NCBI RefSeq assembly: GCF_007565055.1
Contig: NC_044557.1
Location: 75,588,595-75,652,594, forward strand
DNA length: 64,000 nucleotides
Source of the DNA: Rhinopithecus roxellana
Taxonomy: Eukaryota; Chordata; Mammalia; Primates; Cercopithecidae
Direction of reading: 5' to 3'
In this document: positions 23,030 through 35,956 of the stretch, in pieces
Layout of the letters: each line of letters opens with the position of its first letter
Numbering within the stretch: position 1 is the stretch's first letter
Notes under the pieces: model-generated
Database searches by the model: none
What the model was told of the DNA's origin: nothing
Seen by the model: the letters and a program-made list of their open reading frames with translations, nothing else
Position numbers and translations under genes: made by a program

Positions 23030-24207
23030 CCATTCAACAAAGATGACAAGCTCTTATTAAGACCTGAAAAGAGCTGGCCTGTGAGTTCTATGCCTTGCAT
23101 ATCTGCACCAAAATGTTTTGAACCTTCTAATAAATTACTGTACTTTGTAGATCTATCCAATAAGCCAATTCCAGTGCTGTTTTTTGCTTGACTATTAAAT
23201 CTACTCCTATATCAAGAAATTCTCATGTCTCCATTTAAAAAAGTCTATAAAATTGGCAGGATATTTGCACATTGAAATATAGCATCTGCCTACCTCTTAC
23301 TAATTAAAACTTAAATGTTATACTCCTACTGTAATGTTCCTTGAATTGACATAATCATTACGTATTTTATTCATTATATGTTTCTGAGCTTTCATTCTTG
23401 TAGAAAATCCAGCAAAAGATAATTTTATAACATCCCCTCCTCTTTTATTTATGCTACACTACTTCACTGTATAACCTCCTAGGAGAATTAGCATATATAT
23501 ATGTGCGAATATTTATATATGATGATTTACATCACATATAATGGATTTGTCATATAGAAAGTGAAAATCATACACAATGACACTGAGTTTTTGAGAATGA
23601 TTTCCTGACATTAGATGTACTGGTATTTATCATCAGAACATTTTATATTCTCTAAACTTAGTAACATTGGGTCTCACTCTTTTTTTAAAATTAAATTAAA
23701 ATTCATTTTTTAAAAAATTGATGTTACCATATATTTGTAAATACACACACATAGTTCTACAAAATAAATTCATAGCACAAGTAAATAAGTTACAGACAAT
23801 TTAGAAATTTAATTCCTTTATTCTGGATTTTGAAATTGAGTCATGTGTTTTACATCTGAAATGTATAATTTTTGTTGTGAATTAATAATTGTCAGATTGT
23901 TATGATTCTCTCTCAATGGGTGATTTTATTCTCACAAGGAAGCAGTGGGATATAACAGAGTGAACATGAGATTTGTATTAAGATGTGAATTTTTCCAGCT
24001 TTGGCACATAAGCTTCATGATCATAAGCAGAGCTCAAGTTTTCTGAAATTTATTTAAAAGTAAAATAAAAATAGGATATAAACTTTAAGAAAAACTGCAT
24101 TGGTTAACATACATATTTGTGTATTTTCATTTATATGCCATGTCAGGCATATTACTGGGTGAGATATCTCTGTCTACACAAATTATCATTTTTCATAAAC
24201 AACTTTG
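23030..24207. other. Unassigned AT-rich DNA
   Basis: No gene or named repeat. Includes a low-complexity A/T patch at about 23680-23720. Confidence 0.35.
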
Positions 24208-24211
24208 ACAT

Positions 24212-25015
24212 TGAAATGAGAAAGGGTTCCTTGTTCCCCTCGCGGGGAGTTCGATGGGGGTGTGGCTCGCTTCTTCAGTGCCCCGCTGCTCAGATCTCTA
24301 GGGGAGCATACAGATGGGCAGGCTGTGGGCCTCTGACCCCAGGGCAGTGTCTAAGGGTGAATGTTTACAGCTCTTGAAACCCCACTGGGCATGTGTTACA
24401 GGGTGCTCTTTTAGTTTGCCATCTACAGGTGGCTTGTGTTAGTCAGCTCAGTTAGACCCTCTACCTTGCGGCAAGGACAGAGGGCTTTCCTTATCCCGGG
24501 GTTTCTTGTCTTGGTGTACTTGAAGAATCAGATCACACGTGGGCTTTGAGAATGAGTTCAAGGTTTTATTGAGTGGAAGTAGCTCTTAGCAGGTGCGGGA
24601 GCCAGAAGGGAGATGGTTTTCCCCTGGAGTCAGGCTGCTTGGAAGCCTGGGCTCTTCTCCAACTGCCCCAGCCAAACGCTGCGTGGTTCCACCTATCAAT
24701 GGCCTACCAGCCTGTCGGAGACTGTTGGTGTGTCCTCCACGACCAGCCGCTTGTGTCTTCTTCCACTGATGTGTTCCTCACGACGTCCAGCTGCTTGTGT
24801 CCTCCCACTAGGGTCTCGGGTTTTTATAGGACCAGAAGGGTGGCATGGCGAGCCAAGGTGGTCTTGGAAAATGCAACATTTGCATGAAGGCAGGAGTGCC
24901 TGTCCTCATCTAAGTCCGTGGGGGTGGAGCCCTAGCCAGGGACCTGCCTTTCTCTTCCCCACTTTCCTATCATGTAAAGGGACGACGCTCTCCCCTTTCC
25001 AGCACTATGGTATCA
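24212..25015 (-). mobile_element. Solitary class I (ERV1) LTR
   Basis: An 804-bp block much richer in GC than its surroundings. On the minus strand it begins TGATACCATAGTGCTGG and ends CCCTTTCTCATTTCA, giving TG...CA termini. A perfect 4-bp direct repeat ACAT flanks it (24208-24211 and 25016-25019), the duplication size of gammaretrovirus-like integrases. Minus-strand signals in order: TATA box CCTATAAAAACC (near 24820) and polyadenylation signal AATAAAACC (near 24565), giving U3-R-U5 layout. Direct repeats of GGACACA-type motifs lie just downstream of the TATA box. No internal region. I do not assign a family. The plus-strand 149-codon frame at 24613-25062 is antisense to it and not a gene. 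Confidence 0.88.
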
Positions 25016-25019
25016 ACAT

Positions 25020-28000
25020 TCATGTCCCCCTTCATATATTTGGACACTTAGATCCAAAATGATTGAAAACTAACTTTTCACCTGGAAAAACGGACCCAAG
25101 ATGCAGATGCAGACAAGCATGCATGTGTTTGATTTGGATGTGTTGGAGAGATCATCCCATGTGGAAAAGAAAAGAAGCAAATTGGGCTGGGCAAAGGGAG
25201 GAGATGGGCTGGGAAATATCCAGCAAAGTTTTCATCTGACCCCCTCTGAAGCAAGAATGGACCTTCAGTGTTGCCTCAAATTGAGGCAAAGGGGTCAGGC
25301 CTTTATGTGTCTTGTCATTAGATACAGACTTCTCTGGGAAAGGGCATGATAGGGAGTAAGAAAAAACCTTCTAGCTGAGACAATTCCCAAAGAGGTCTGA
25401 CAATTGAGGGATGTCTTCTGCCAGCACTTTCAGCAGCAGGCAAAATAATTATTTCAGTCCTGAAGGGGTAACTGGGTGACACATCACAGCATAATGTATT
25501 GCATAGTACTTTAAAAAAAGAAATGTTGAATAAAGTGAATTTCCTACCCTAAAGTCATTCTCTACCTTTTTATTTGCTAGTAAAAACTCAATTAAGTTCA
25601 ATTTACTCTAGCAGTTATTTACTTGAAGAAAGACGTTTGCTTCCCTAGATCACAGATCCATGGAAGAATTATGGTTTATACAACTGGTGCTTTTTTCTTG
25701 GAGTTCGGGCGAGAATTTAACTCAGATGCCCTAAGGCATTCATTTTATAGAATAAACTAACTTCTCTCCTATGTATCTAAAATGGTGCTGGCAATGTATA
25801 GTACCGTCCTTGAGATAAATAACACAGTATCTCAAATAACTTACTAGAGTTTCATTCTGCCTTTTACTCCTGGTTGGAAAAGTCTCATTAGCCTTTCCAT
25901 GGAAGGCATCATGAAACAATTCAGAGAGCTTGTTGGAAGGTTTTTCTTGTTCATGAAAAGTATGTTAAGAGAGGCATAATTTCTTACTTATCTAGACACT
26001 AGCATATACAGATAAATCACCTAAATGTTATGTGAAGGTATAGTGACCATATATGGAGGAAAAAAAAAAAAAAAAAAAAAACAACCTGCTGAGAATGGCA
26101 GAGTGAGAAGATGAAGAGAAAATAAACTATTGATGACTGCACTTAGCCTGAGAATTAAATATTCTTGGCTCCTCTCTATTAACACCCATCGACATAAGTG
26201 AGATAATAAAACTCTTATTTTAACATATTAACTTTTTTTCTTTATTTATGGTTGAAAGCATCTTCATTGTCACCATAGTTAACAACTTACATATTTACGA
26301 CTACTTCCAAAACCTATTTTCCACTATTTGTACTTCCTACTAGACATACCAGATGCCAAAATATGGTAGTGCTTAACGAAATGGAACATATTAAGAATAA
26401 GCTAGCAAATGTGTCTGTGAATCTACAGACGCTAGACAAGGTTTCTGAGACTGTATTTCTCTTCAACTCATAGGTCTGGACACATTGCTTAGCCAACAGG
26501 GGACTTAGTTTAGAATACTTTCCATCTACTCATGGTACCTGAAGGAGTCAGCTATCCTCAGTTGCTTGGACCCTAACACCCTTTCTTGTAGCAGCGAGTT
26601 CCTGTTTGCCACTTTTTCAAGGACAGGATGAAGATAAAGAGTCTGGAAACAGTGAGTGATAGAGAAATGGGTTACTGCTAGTTTTATTTCATATTTAACC
26701 AACTGTTAAGTCAACAACTCTGTTCTGTAGACCTGCTTCTCCTAAATCATCATTAGTATGAATATACATTAAAGAAAACAAATTAGTTTTAGACTAGAAA
26801 TAAACTGGTAAAATTTTGTGGATATTGAAGTACCAATAAACTTCTTGTCAAAGACAAAGTTTTGAAACTCAGTGTCCTAATTAATCAAATAAAGGCTATT
26901 GATTTCTAACTTTCTTTCAAATCCAAATACTGTCAAATCGCTATTGAATGAAAACACTGTGGACATAAGTCTTATTTTTAACGCACTAAATGTCTTTAAA
27001 ATATACATTATGTACTTTTAAAGCTTTTTTACAAAGAAAAAAATAATGGTAGTCAAGATGATTTGTGAACCTCTCACACAGTAATAGCAAAAAAATTTCA
27101 GAATACATTTAAGAATGTTTGTTGTTAAGAAAACAATCTTTAAGAACTGCATATTAATTAAAGTATCTTTATATTTTAATAAATGTAAGGATAAAATCAT
27201 GGTCATTATTTTAAGAAGAAAATAATTCAGTTAAAATATTTCATATATAATATGAAACAAAAAAATAGAAATTCATAGGTGGAGTAGCAACTAAAAATTT
27301 ATGTTATTTCATGATAAATGAGTAGTTAAAATGAGAATAAATTAAGAGAAGATCCTAAGAGCAACTATAAGTATATACTTATGGACTTTTAAAAATATTC
27401 TCGTTTCTTATCATTTTAAGATTAATATTATTGAACATTGCATTGATTCAGGAAATCCTTTGTGTTATTTTCTATTATTGACCTGAGGTTATTTAATAAT
27501 CCCTCTATAATTTATTCTTTCCCTTTAGGGAATAATGGAGTAAATAAATTATGGCTGCTAACTAAAACTCCTTAATACGAACTTTTTTTCTAAATTTTGT
27601 TTGCCCATCTTTTAGAGAAATAAATATATATGACTTCAAAAGGTAAAGCAACAAGTCTAGCTGAGTTGAGATTGTACTAGATTATATTTCATATTTCTAC
27701 TAACAGACATCACAGGGGCTTGACACTTACACTCACCCTGAATGTGTAAGAGAACTAAGATTGTTTATGATCACTGGCAATCAATTATCTTCTAAAAATT
27801 GGGTCAGAATTGATTACTTACATGAATGGCACAACTGCCACTTTGAAGGAAATGTGCTTATAGTCAAAAGTTTGTGTGTTCACTTCCTAAAAAATAGAGT
27901 GGGTAAGATTTGCAGTTATGCCCAAACATGGCAAAAAGGAAAGAAATTAAAATAAATATAATGAGAACAGAAAACTGTTGTAGTAAATATAAATATTATG

Positions 28001-28619
28001 CAATTATTTTTTCTCCCCCTTTTTTTTTTTGGTAGTACAAGCTAAATAAATAGAAGGCTTTAGCTTCTATTCATATTGAAATAACCCAGACCAAATTAAT
28101 CCTCCAGTATTAAGCATCTTAAAAAGACAAAATATATGGAAAAAAATGACTTTCAGACAATGGATTAGAAAGCAAAAACACTGACTGCTCAGATGATAGA
28201 AATAAACAAATGATCCTCATGATTGCCTCTGGCTCACCATCTTGAAACAATTTCTAGACTAGAGAGCAGGAAAGAAGACAGGGAAACTCAAGCTAAACCT
28301 TGTGCTTTACCTGAGTAGAAGATACAGGTTTCTGAGTTCTAGGGGCAAGACAGCTAGAATGGCCAAGGCAGAACACCAGAGAAAACAGAGTTGCATGGAA
28401 AGATGGAGGCAGCTCTGGGGAACAGCAGAGCCTTGTCATTGAGTCCTTGACTGAGAGCTGATACAAAGCTGTAGAACGAAAACTACCTGGGGCTAGGGAA
28501 ATATCACTGGAAAGAAATAGGCAACATAATTTCATGAAAAGGCCTAATAGATGATGCATTAGTAGAATCCACCGGAAGTTATTACATCAATAACTGGCCT
28601 AAATTGGACCTGAACTAAA
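25020..28619. other. Unassigned DNA, mostly AT-rich
   Basis: No gene. 25080-25500 is GC-richer and could be a further decayed LTR or internal retroviral fragment (GGGGTCAGGCCTTTATGTG), but I cannot name it. An A22 run is at 26060-26081. 28240-28619 may be 5'UTR of the L1 that follows; the 88-codon minus-strand frame at 28293-28559 falls there. Confidence 0.35.
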
Positions 28620-30420
28620 GACTGTTTATATTAGCTTTAAAAAAAGGAAAAAAAGAAAAAAAAACCTCAAAAAATTCCTAGTTACTTAACTTTATACCAA
28701 AGAGCACAATAATTGTTAAAGTCATATAAGAAAATACAGCACGCCAAAATGTAAATTTCTTAATACATGAATTTATTTAAAAATTTGTGACACATTTAAA
28801 GAAGCAGAAAAATGCGACCTACAACCAGTCATAATTCTGTCGACAGAAACAGGCCGAAGAATAGACGAGCATGATGGAAGATACATTTACAATTTCACAA
28901 GCAAAGTCAAATTTCAAGAGATGTAAAATTCAGGATCTAAGATGAAAAACACACTGTGTGAGATGAACAGCATATTACACACTGTAAAATAAAAGACCTA
29001 TGTACTCGAGAATGTAGCAGTAGAAGCTATCCAAATAAAACCCAAAAAGGAAAAAAAAATGAAGAATTATACACAGAGCAGTAGCGAGTTGTGGAGTAAA
29101 TTTAGGCAGTCTAAAATACACGTAACTGGGGTTCAGGAAAAAAGCAGCAGGTAGAAATCATGACCAAAATCTGTTTTGAAAATTTGATGAAAATCAAATC
29201 TCTAAATATACAAAAGGATTAATAAAACAAGAAAAATAAATATTAAGGAAGCATCATTGAGGTTGATATGTAATTCAATTGTTGAAGTGTAGAGAAAAAG
29301 AGATAGTATTAAAAACAGCTAGGGAAAAAAGCAAATTACTTACAGAGGACCAAAGATGACATTAAACATCTCATCATAAATGCTATAATCTAATGATATA
29401 GTTTGGATGTTTGTCCCCTTTTAATCTCATGTTTAAATGTAATCCTTAATGTCGGAGATGGGGCCTGGTTGGAGGTGTTTGGATCATGGACATGAGTCTC
29501 TCATGAATGGCTTGGTGCCATCCTTGCAGCAATGTGTGAGCTCTCACTATACAAGCTCACACAAGATCTGGCTGTTTAAGAGAGCTTGGAACGTTCTCCT
29601 CTTTCTCTTGCTCCCTTTCTCTCCATGTGACACATTGGCTCTTCCTTCACTTTCTACCATGATTGTAAGCTCCCTGAAGCCCTCACCAGAGGCAGATCCT
29701 AACACCATGCTGGTGAACCAAAACTGTAAGCCAAAATAAACCTCTTTTGTTTGTAAATCACCCAGTCTAAGGTTTTTATTAATAGCAACACAAAAGACTA
29801 ATACAGCTAAAAAAAAAAAAAAGCCAGGTTGAAATATTTGAAATACTAACAGATGGAGATGGTTGTGGGACAAAATTGTCAACCAAATATTATATACCCA
29901 GCCAAAATACCTTTTAAAAATGAGATGAAATAAACATTTTCTAAGACATATAGACATATTCAGCTGACAGAATTCATCACCAATAATTGAGTGCTACAAG
30001 AAATGTTAAAGAAATTTCCTTTATAGAGAAGGAAAACAATACTAGGTAGAAACTTGTTTTATTCATGAAGGAATAAAGAATACCAGAAGAGGTAATTGTG
30101 TAGATAAACATAGAATAAGTTTTCATTATCATTAAAAGATAATGATAAAACAAAATGAAGCAAATATGATAACAATGTAAAGCATACTTTATAGTACTTG
30201 TAAAATTAATTTCTATTGCAAAACAAAACAATACTAAAAGAGACTGTGGGAAAATGGAAGTAGACTGTTGCAATGTTCTCATGTTATATGTGAAGTGCAA
30301 TCACTGAAGGTAGACTGTGACACATTAAAGATGTATGCATTAAAATAAAACCTCACATGAAATCTATTATATCAGTGGAAAATAAACATGAAGTCTAATG
30401 ACATAAGATTAATTAAATAA
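28620..30420 (+). mobile_element. Old L1 5'UTR-ORF1, split by a MaLR LTR
   Basis: Left part 28620-29388 and right part 29811-30420 are collinear L1. Landmarks are GAAGCAGAAAAATGCGACCT, AAAAACACACTGTGTGAGAT, AAAAACAGCTAGGGAAAAAA, then after the LTR ATATTATATACCCAGCCAAA, GAATTCATCACCAATAATTG and GAAGGTAGACTGTGACACAT. The order runs from upstream of ORF1 through ORF1 into the ORF1-ORF2 spacer, where the element stops. No ORF2 follows. Divergence suggests L1MB/MC age. All frames are destroyed. Confidence 0.78.
29394..29805 (+). mobile_element. MaLR LTR (MSTD/MLT1A-like) inside L1
   Basis: About 412 bp from TGATATAGTTTGGATGTTTG to AAAAGACTAATACA, with GGAGGTGTTTGGATCATGGA, CTCATGAATGGCTTGGTGCC, CCATGATTGTAAGCTCCCTG and CCAAAATAAACCTCTTTTGT. 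The longer form with the CATGAATGGCTTGGTGCC box points to MSTD or MLT1A rather than the MST copies elsewhere. Flanking 5-mers TCTAA (29389-29393) and GCTAA (29806-29810) fit a duplication with one change. Confidence 0.9.
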
Positions 30421-31284
30421 GAGCATTACACAAATGGAGTTAACCATTTGAAATTAATCTTCTGAGATTTGGGAAGAAAAGTTCCTTATATGTAGCTTTG
30501 TAAATCTTTAATAAACTCATATAATTCATGTATTTATTTCATAATTTTATTTTGATGAATAAATGCACCTTGATTGTATTTTTTTTAGTCTTATAATATG
30601 TCACAATAGAGAGATATTAAGGAAAATTTGCAGGGAACTCCATGTCATTGCTTATAACTGCATGAACTTACAATGTTCTCAAACTAAAAATATAATTATG
30701 GACAATATTCATTATTCATATAATCCATTTAGTATTTGCAACAAATATTATAAACAAGATCTCCAAAATCTGTGAAACCTAACAAGTCACTCTTATAAAT
30801 TGCTCTTATTTATTTTACCGTATTGTGTCTGAAATTTCTAAATTTTGAAAAATGTACCACAGTTATTTAAGATGTTGACATGAGGAAAAGCTGGCTAAAG
30901 AGTATATAGGAAATTTTTTATATTCACTCTTATGAATTTTGTATCTAAAATTTTCGGAATGAAATTTTAGAAATTCAACAAAGAGAACTAAAGAAAATAA
31001 ATAGTTAAAAACAAAAGCAAAACTAATAAAAAGTAAAATTATAATTGATAAAATAATAAAGGGCTGAAAATATATCAATTCAACCAGACATAAAAAAAGA
31101 AGAAAGGAAGCATTGCGACAAAAATCTAGCAGTCAGAAAAGTATATATGCTAAAAAATTTAAAATGGACATAATTATAGCAGTCACTTTTCAATAAAGAG
31201 AAAATTTGTATTAAACCAAAGACAAATCTCTTTCATGAACATATGCGGGAAAAATTGTGTGGAAAAAAATGGAATTAAAAGATT
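30421..31284. other. Unassigned AT-rich DNA
   Basis: No gene. 31190-31245 contains a string recalling L1 ORF2 (ACAAATCTCTTTCATGAACA) but too short to call. Confidence 0.35.
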
Positions 31285-32360
31285 AAAGTAAAAACATAAA
31301 CTTTATTTTTCCATATAACCTCCATCGAATTCAAGATACTTTTGTAAGCGATAATACAAACCATTTAGTCTGTTTCTAAAGAGCTGAGTGTTTTGGGAAT
31401 TTAAGTTCATCAATGCTAATTGTTTTACATTATTAAATGAATGAAAAATGGGTGCCTTTGAAATATTTTTTAGTATTAGGAAACAAAAAGAAGTCAGAAG
31501 AAGCCAAATCAGGACTTTATGGTGGATACCTAATGACTTTCCACTGAAACTCTCACAAAATTACCCTTGTTTGACGAGAGGAAGGACCAGCAGCTTTGTC
31601 ATGGTGGAGAAGGACTCCCTGACAAAGTTCTTCCAGGCATTTTTCTGCTAAAGGTTTGGCTTACTTTCTCAGAACACTCTGGTTATAATCAGATGTTATT
31701 GGTTTTTGACCCTTCAGAAGTCTAAGTACGAAATGCCTTGGGCAACCCCCAGAATTTTTTGTCCTGACATTTGCTCTTGGCTGGCCCACTTTTCCTTTGA
31801 CTGGACCATTTCCACCTCTTGGTATCCATTACTTTGATGGTGCTTTGTCTTCAGGACAGTCCTGATAAAGCCATGTTTTATTTTCTGTTACAATTATGTT
31901 AAGAACTGGTTCAGAATTTCAATCCAATTGGTTCAAAAATTCCATTGAAAGCTCTACTCTCCTCTGCAGATGATCTGAGTGAAACAGTTTTGGCACCCAC
32001 TGAGGGGAAAGTTTGTTCAATTTTAATTTTTCAGTCACAATTGTGTAAGCTGAACCAATTGAGATGTCTATTGTTTCTGCTGTTAATTATCAGTCCTCTT
32101 CAATAAGGGAAAAAAAAAAGATTATTTATTTCCTTTAAAATTGAGTGGTCCCTTCTTAAAACAAGTTTATATTTGTAAACTGCTAATTTTGGGGGGGGGG
32201 GGGCAAGGTCCCTATTATCATAAAGAATCACTGATTTCACCATTATTCTTCTGCCCAAGACTCAACATAAAGTGTATTTATTTTTGCTTCAATTTTAGCA
32301 GAATTCATGTTGCTCTACTAGGGACTTTTGAAAAACTGATGTCTCATCTTTCTTAGGGCT
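31285..32360 (-). mobile_element. Mariner transposon fossil (Hsmar2-like)
   Basis: Read on the minus strand, scattered frames follow a mariner transposase. An N-terminal helix-turn-helix part is very decayed; then come the catalytic region with WLYQ and PEDKA, an HHDKA segment carrying the second aspartate, and an SPDLA-SDFFLF segment with the third, followed by the conserved C-terminal stretch ending LEFDGGYME. The spacing of the last two acids fits the mariner DD34D pattern. Multiple frameshifts and an in-frame stop two residues before SPDLA make it inactive. Divergence fits an anthropoid-age copy. Terminal inverted repeats are not recognisable, so end coordinates are approximate. Confidence 0.82.
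32191..32203. repeat. G13 homopolymer
   Basis: Thirteen consecutive G within the 5' part of the mariner fossil. Such a long G run is unusual in this AT-rich background and is a likely site of length error in assembly. Confidence 0.95.
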
Positions 32361-33417
32361 TTAAACTAGACTCTGTTTAGATATTTTGTAACAAGTTACT
32401 ATGAATTTATTTTGGTGCCCCAAATTTTTAAATTAATCTAGTTTTTTCATGGTACACATCTTTTCATGAAAATTTTGAAGACATCCTCATATATTTTCAA
32501 CTTTCTTCTAACTACAATATCTACATACATTTAAAATGTTACTTTTTATTCAAACAGTGACAAGTTTGATGTGATATATTTGCTAATTTAATTATAACAA
32601 AAGGTTAAAAAAAAAGAGCCTTAAGATCAGATAAACTGCACCTTTGATCCTGATCTTTAAAAATTGCACTCATTAAAGAGTATAACTTACAACATGATAA
32701 AACCAAAGCAAAACAAAACAAAAAAACACTAACTCAACTTAACATACAAGGAATACAGGACGTATTGGAGAAATCACTATCTAAATAACAAAAAAAAAAA
32801 CCCCTATGATGGTATGTCAAATAGCATTGTTACCAATATTAATTCAATGTAATGGAAAACAATTAAATTATAGGTATCAGTACTGGAACAAAAGGGTAAA
32901 CTGCCAGATTTTTAATTATGCAAAATACACTGTTTATTCTGACCAAATTCATCTTCCATATCTTGTGTTACCAGAAGCTTTGTTTCTTCCTATTAAGCTG
33001 CAAGTGCATTCAAATATATGTAATTTTTTACAGTTCATTCCTTTCTCTCTCCTACCAATAACTACAAGTTTAGGTGTATATTTCCAGTTCATCTACTCAG
33101 AATATTTATCCCCTGTTAGCTATCACTATTTCAGGGAGGGGCACATAAATCAAGGCAGAAGAATCAGAAAATCCCCTGGAACCAATTATTTTGCTCCTTA
33201 GAATTCTTTAAGTGTAAAGTAATCTAACTCAAAAATTGTCAGCTGCAATTGCTACCCCTTCATAGAGTAAGCCTGACTGAACATACAGCAGAAAGAAAAG
33301 AAAACAAAGACAGTCTGCTGATTACATCATTTGACCTCTAGACATAACTGTCTAAAGCTGACATAATCACTGCAATAGGCAGGTGCCTAAGACAGAAAAA
33401 AAATAAAAAAATCTTCT
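32361..33417. other. Unassigned AT-rich DNA
   Basis: No gene. The 131-codon plus-strand frame at 32806-33201 is long for this background but has no recognisable domain, homopolymer-rich flanks and no splice or promoter context I can support. Confidence 0.35.
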
Positions 33418-33545
33418 CTTTTTAAAAAAATAAATTTTATTGTGTATATTTGGGGTTTACAATATGACTTTATAGGATACATAATGATGGTCAAGTGGTT
33501 ATGATAGGAAAGCAGATTACCATATGTTTTATCTCATTAATCTGA
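33418..33545 (-). mobile_element. L1M 3'UTR scrap, antisense
   Basis: TTTTATTGTGTATATTTGGG and GGTCAAGTGGTTATGATAGG followed by AGCAGATTACCATATG resemble the antisense 3' terminus of an old L1M. Confidence 0.6.
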
Positions 33546-33746
33546 GTTGGATTTCTTTAACTTGCAATAAAAGGATGATAACAAGAAAGGGGAGCTTCAT
33601 TAGAAATTACAATATTATTTAAGAATGAGATTAACTTAGTTTGTCACTTTTCCCAAATGTATTCAATCATTGGATATTTGTAGACCCTAATAAGGTGACA
33701 AAGCATTGAGACATAATATACATATATATCAGTTAAAAAAACATAC

Positions 33747-34209
33747 TTTGGTGGTGAATTTTGTATGTCAATATGGTTAGGCCAGAGTTACCAGTCATTT
33801 CATCAAACATTATTTTGGATGTTTTCATGAAGGGACATCATGAAATCTGTGGACATTGAGTAAAGAGCTTACCTTCCGTAACGTGGGCGGGTCTTATACA
33901 ATCCATTGGTAACTTTAATAGAACAAAGACTGACCTCCCTTGAGGAAGAGGGAACTCTGGCCGCAAACTGCCTTTGTGCTGGGACTGCAAGTCTTTCCTG
34001 AGTCTCCAGCTTGCTGGCCTACCCTGCAGATTTTGAACTTGCACCTTTAAATCAAGTGAGTCAATTCCTCAAAATGAATACATCTCTCTCTCTCTCTCTC
34101 TTTCCAGATAGATAGATAAATAGATAGATAGATAAAAATTAAATGTATATGGTACAAAAATATAACAAATACATTCTGTTATATTTTTCTGGAAAATCTG
34201 ATTAATACA
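33747..34209 (+). mobile_element. Old LTR with embedded TC/GATA repeat
   Basis: Starts near TGGTGGTGAATTTTGTATGTCAA and ends CTGGAAAATCTGATTAATACA, with GTCATTTCATCAAACATTAT, CTTAATAGAACAAAGACTGACC-type text (33914-33936), CCAGCTTGCTGGCCTACCCTGCAG and CAAGTGAGTCAATTCCTC. The ACTAATACA-like end and the AT-rich simple repeat before the last 40 bp are constant features of this repeat family as I know it. It looks like an ERVL-class LTR. I do not give a family name. The 68-codon minus-strand frame inside is not a gene. Confidence 0.75.
34083..34134. repeat. (TC)n then (GATA)n microsatellite
   Basis: About ten TC units followed by GATA/AATA units, embedded in the LTR. Confidence 0.9.
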
Positions 34210-35919
34210 ATTCATACCATCTAATTTATAAGTCTAACAAAAATGCCAAATGCATAAAATAACCTCAAGAAGGTAATAATCATAATTTATATGAACAATA
34301 AATTACAAGAGTCTACTGAGGAATATAATGATGCTTCAGTGATGGAACATTGTCTCATGTTTCAGGATGAAAGAGAACTTTATTCAATGTAGTTGTAAAT
34401 ATTGTAAACTTTAATACAAACTGTAACATTAATCTGAAAATGAAATATTTAGAAAAATTCATAGACATTTTATGTCTAGAGATACTAAAAGCACTATTTC
34501 CAGTGAATACATAAAATGTGTTTTGAAAATTTTAGAAGGTTAAAAATGTGGCTTTAGACTTAGAATGAGAATAAATGAACAGAAGAAGATACCCACAAAG
34601 AAGCAGTTGTATAACTAAGAACTAAATAAATATTAATACTAATAATATATATAACACTTAATACGCTGAGTATCCTAAGCCCTTGTATGATAATATGAGG
34701 ATTATCTGTGTAAAACAAGCCTGTAAGAGAGGTGAAATTATTATTTCCATTTTATTTATAAGTTACCTATCCAAATTTTGAACTGTAAAGAAACAAAGGA
34801 AAAAAAAGAAAAATGATAAAACACAACAAACCAAAAGTAAAAGGCAAATATAAATACAACTTACATAAAAATATTCACAAAGCATACATATGACAAAGTA
34901 ATAATAATTGCTGGCTAAATAACTCACTTAAATCAATTATTATAAAATTTAGTTAAAATGGGTTTAAAATATAATGCAAAATGTAATCGTATTTATATAA
35001 AGCTATGACATGATAAAATGTCACAGAAGATACACAAAAAGATAACATAAATAAGTGACTGCATACAAAATTGCTGAGATCCCAGTAATGTATATAATCA
35101 ATTGTCTTGGCCAATGTCACTTTTTTGTTTTTTTGATAATGTACTGTGCTAACACCAAATGTTATCATTGGGGGAAGAAGGGGCAGTAGGCACACTGAAG
35201 TATTTTTACAACTTTTTGTGAGTCTAAATTTCAAAAAAAGAAGTAAAAAGTAACAAAAATGCCCAAAATGCCTATAAAGATTTTTCTACATTTATATTAT
35301 TAAGTTCCATTTTAATGCAACATAAATGTATTTTATCAAGTTACTCTGAATATATGAATATTCAATCTTCCTAAAGATAATTAGCATCAGGCAATAAGAA
35401 ATAAGTCATACCTGTAAGGGCTATTTTTTAAGTGTGTAAATGAGGAGAATGTTTCTTTTGTGTAATTTTCTAACATATAAGAGAAGATTTAAAATGCATG
35501 TACTACTATTTGAAGAATCAATTTATAAGCATTTCTAGAATAAAAGTAATTTAAAATATAGGCAAGGGTCTGAATTAGAGGATTGCTAATAACAGTAAGA
35601 GAGAGAACACATTAAACTTTTAACATAGGACTTTCCTTAAAATATTTATGGAATAGTCATAAAATGAAAAATTATAAAACCATTAAATGGTGATGATAAT
35701 GTTCATTCATTGACATGAAGATTGTTCATGAAAACTGAAAACACTTGCAGTAAAACTACAGATTATGACATTCAATACAGCCATGAATATTTTAGTTGGA
35801 AGTATATTCAAATAGAGGAATATCAAAATGATAAATGTGATTTTTCTCTATGGCATAGAATAAAGATATCCTTCCTTAACTGTATTTTTGCTTTGCATTT
35901 TCTAAATACTCTTTGGAAA

Positions 35920-35921
<2 letters not shown>
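34210..35921. other. Unassigned AT-rich DNA
   Basis: No gene. 34650-34790 weakly resembles antisense MIR (CTGTAAGAGAGGTGAAATTATTATTTCC). The 93-codon minus-strand frame at 34953-35234 has no motif. Confidence 0.35.

Positions 35922-35922
<1 letters not shown>

Positions 35923-35952
<30 letters not shown>
35923..35952. repeat. (AT)15 microsatellite
   Basis: Uninterrupted AT dinucleotides, self-complementary and able to extrude a cruciform. Confidence 0.95.

Positions 35953-35956
<4 letters not shown>

Noticed and set aside
24613..25062. 149-codon plus-strand open frame, GC-rich
   Set aside because: It lies antisense to a solitary LTR whose TG...CA ends and ACAT duplication explain the whole block.
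25080..25500. Second LTR paired with the 24.2-kb LTR as a provirus
   Set aside because: The 24.2-kb LTR has its own exact target duplication at 25016-25019, so sequence beyond it is outside that element.
29449..29957. Frames of 96 and 136 codons
   Set aside because: They fall in the MaLR LTR and its junction with L1 ORF1.
32806..33201. 131-codon open frame
   Set aside because: No domain, signal or splice context; a frame of this length is not surprising among six frames over 64 kb of AT-rich DNA.
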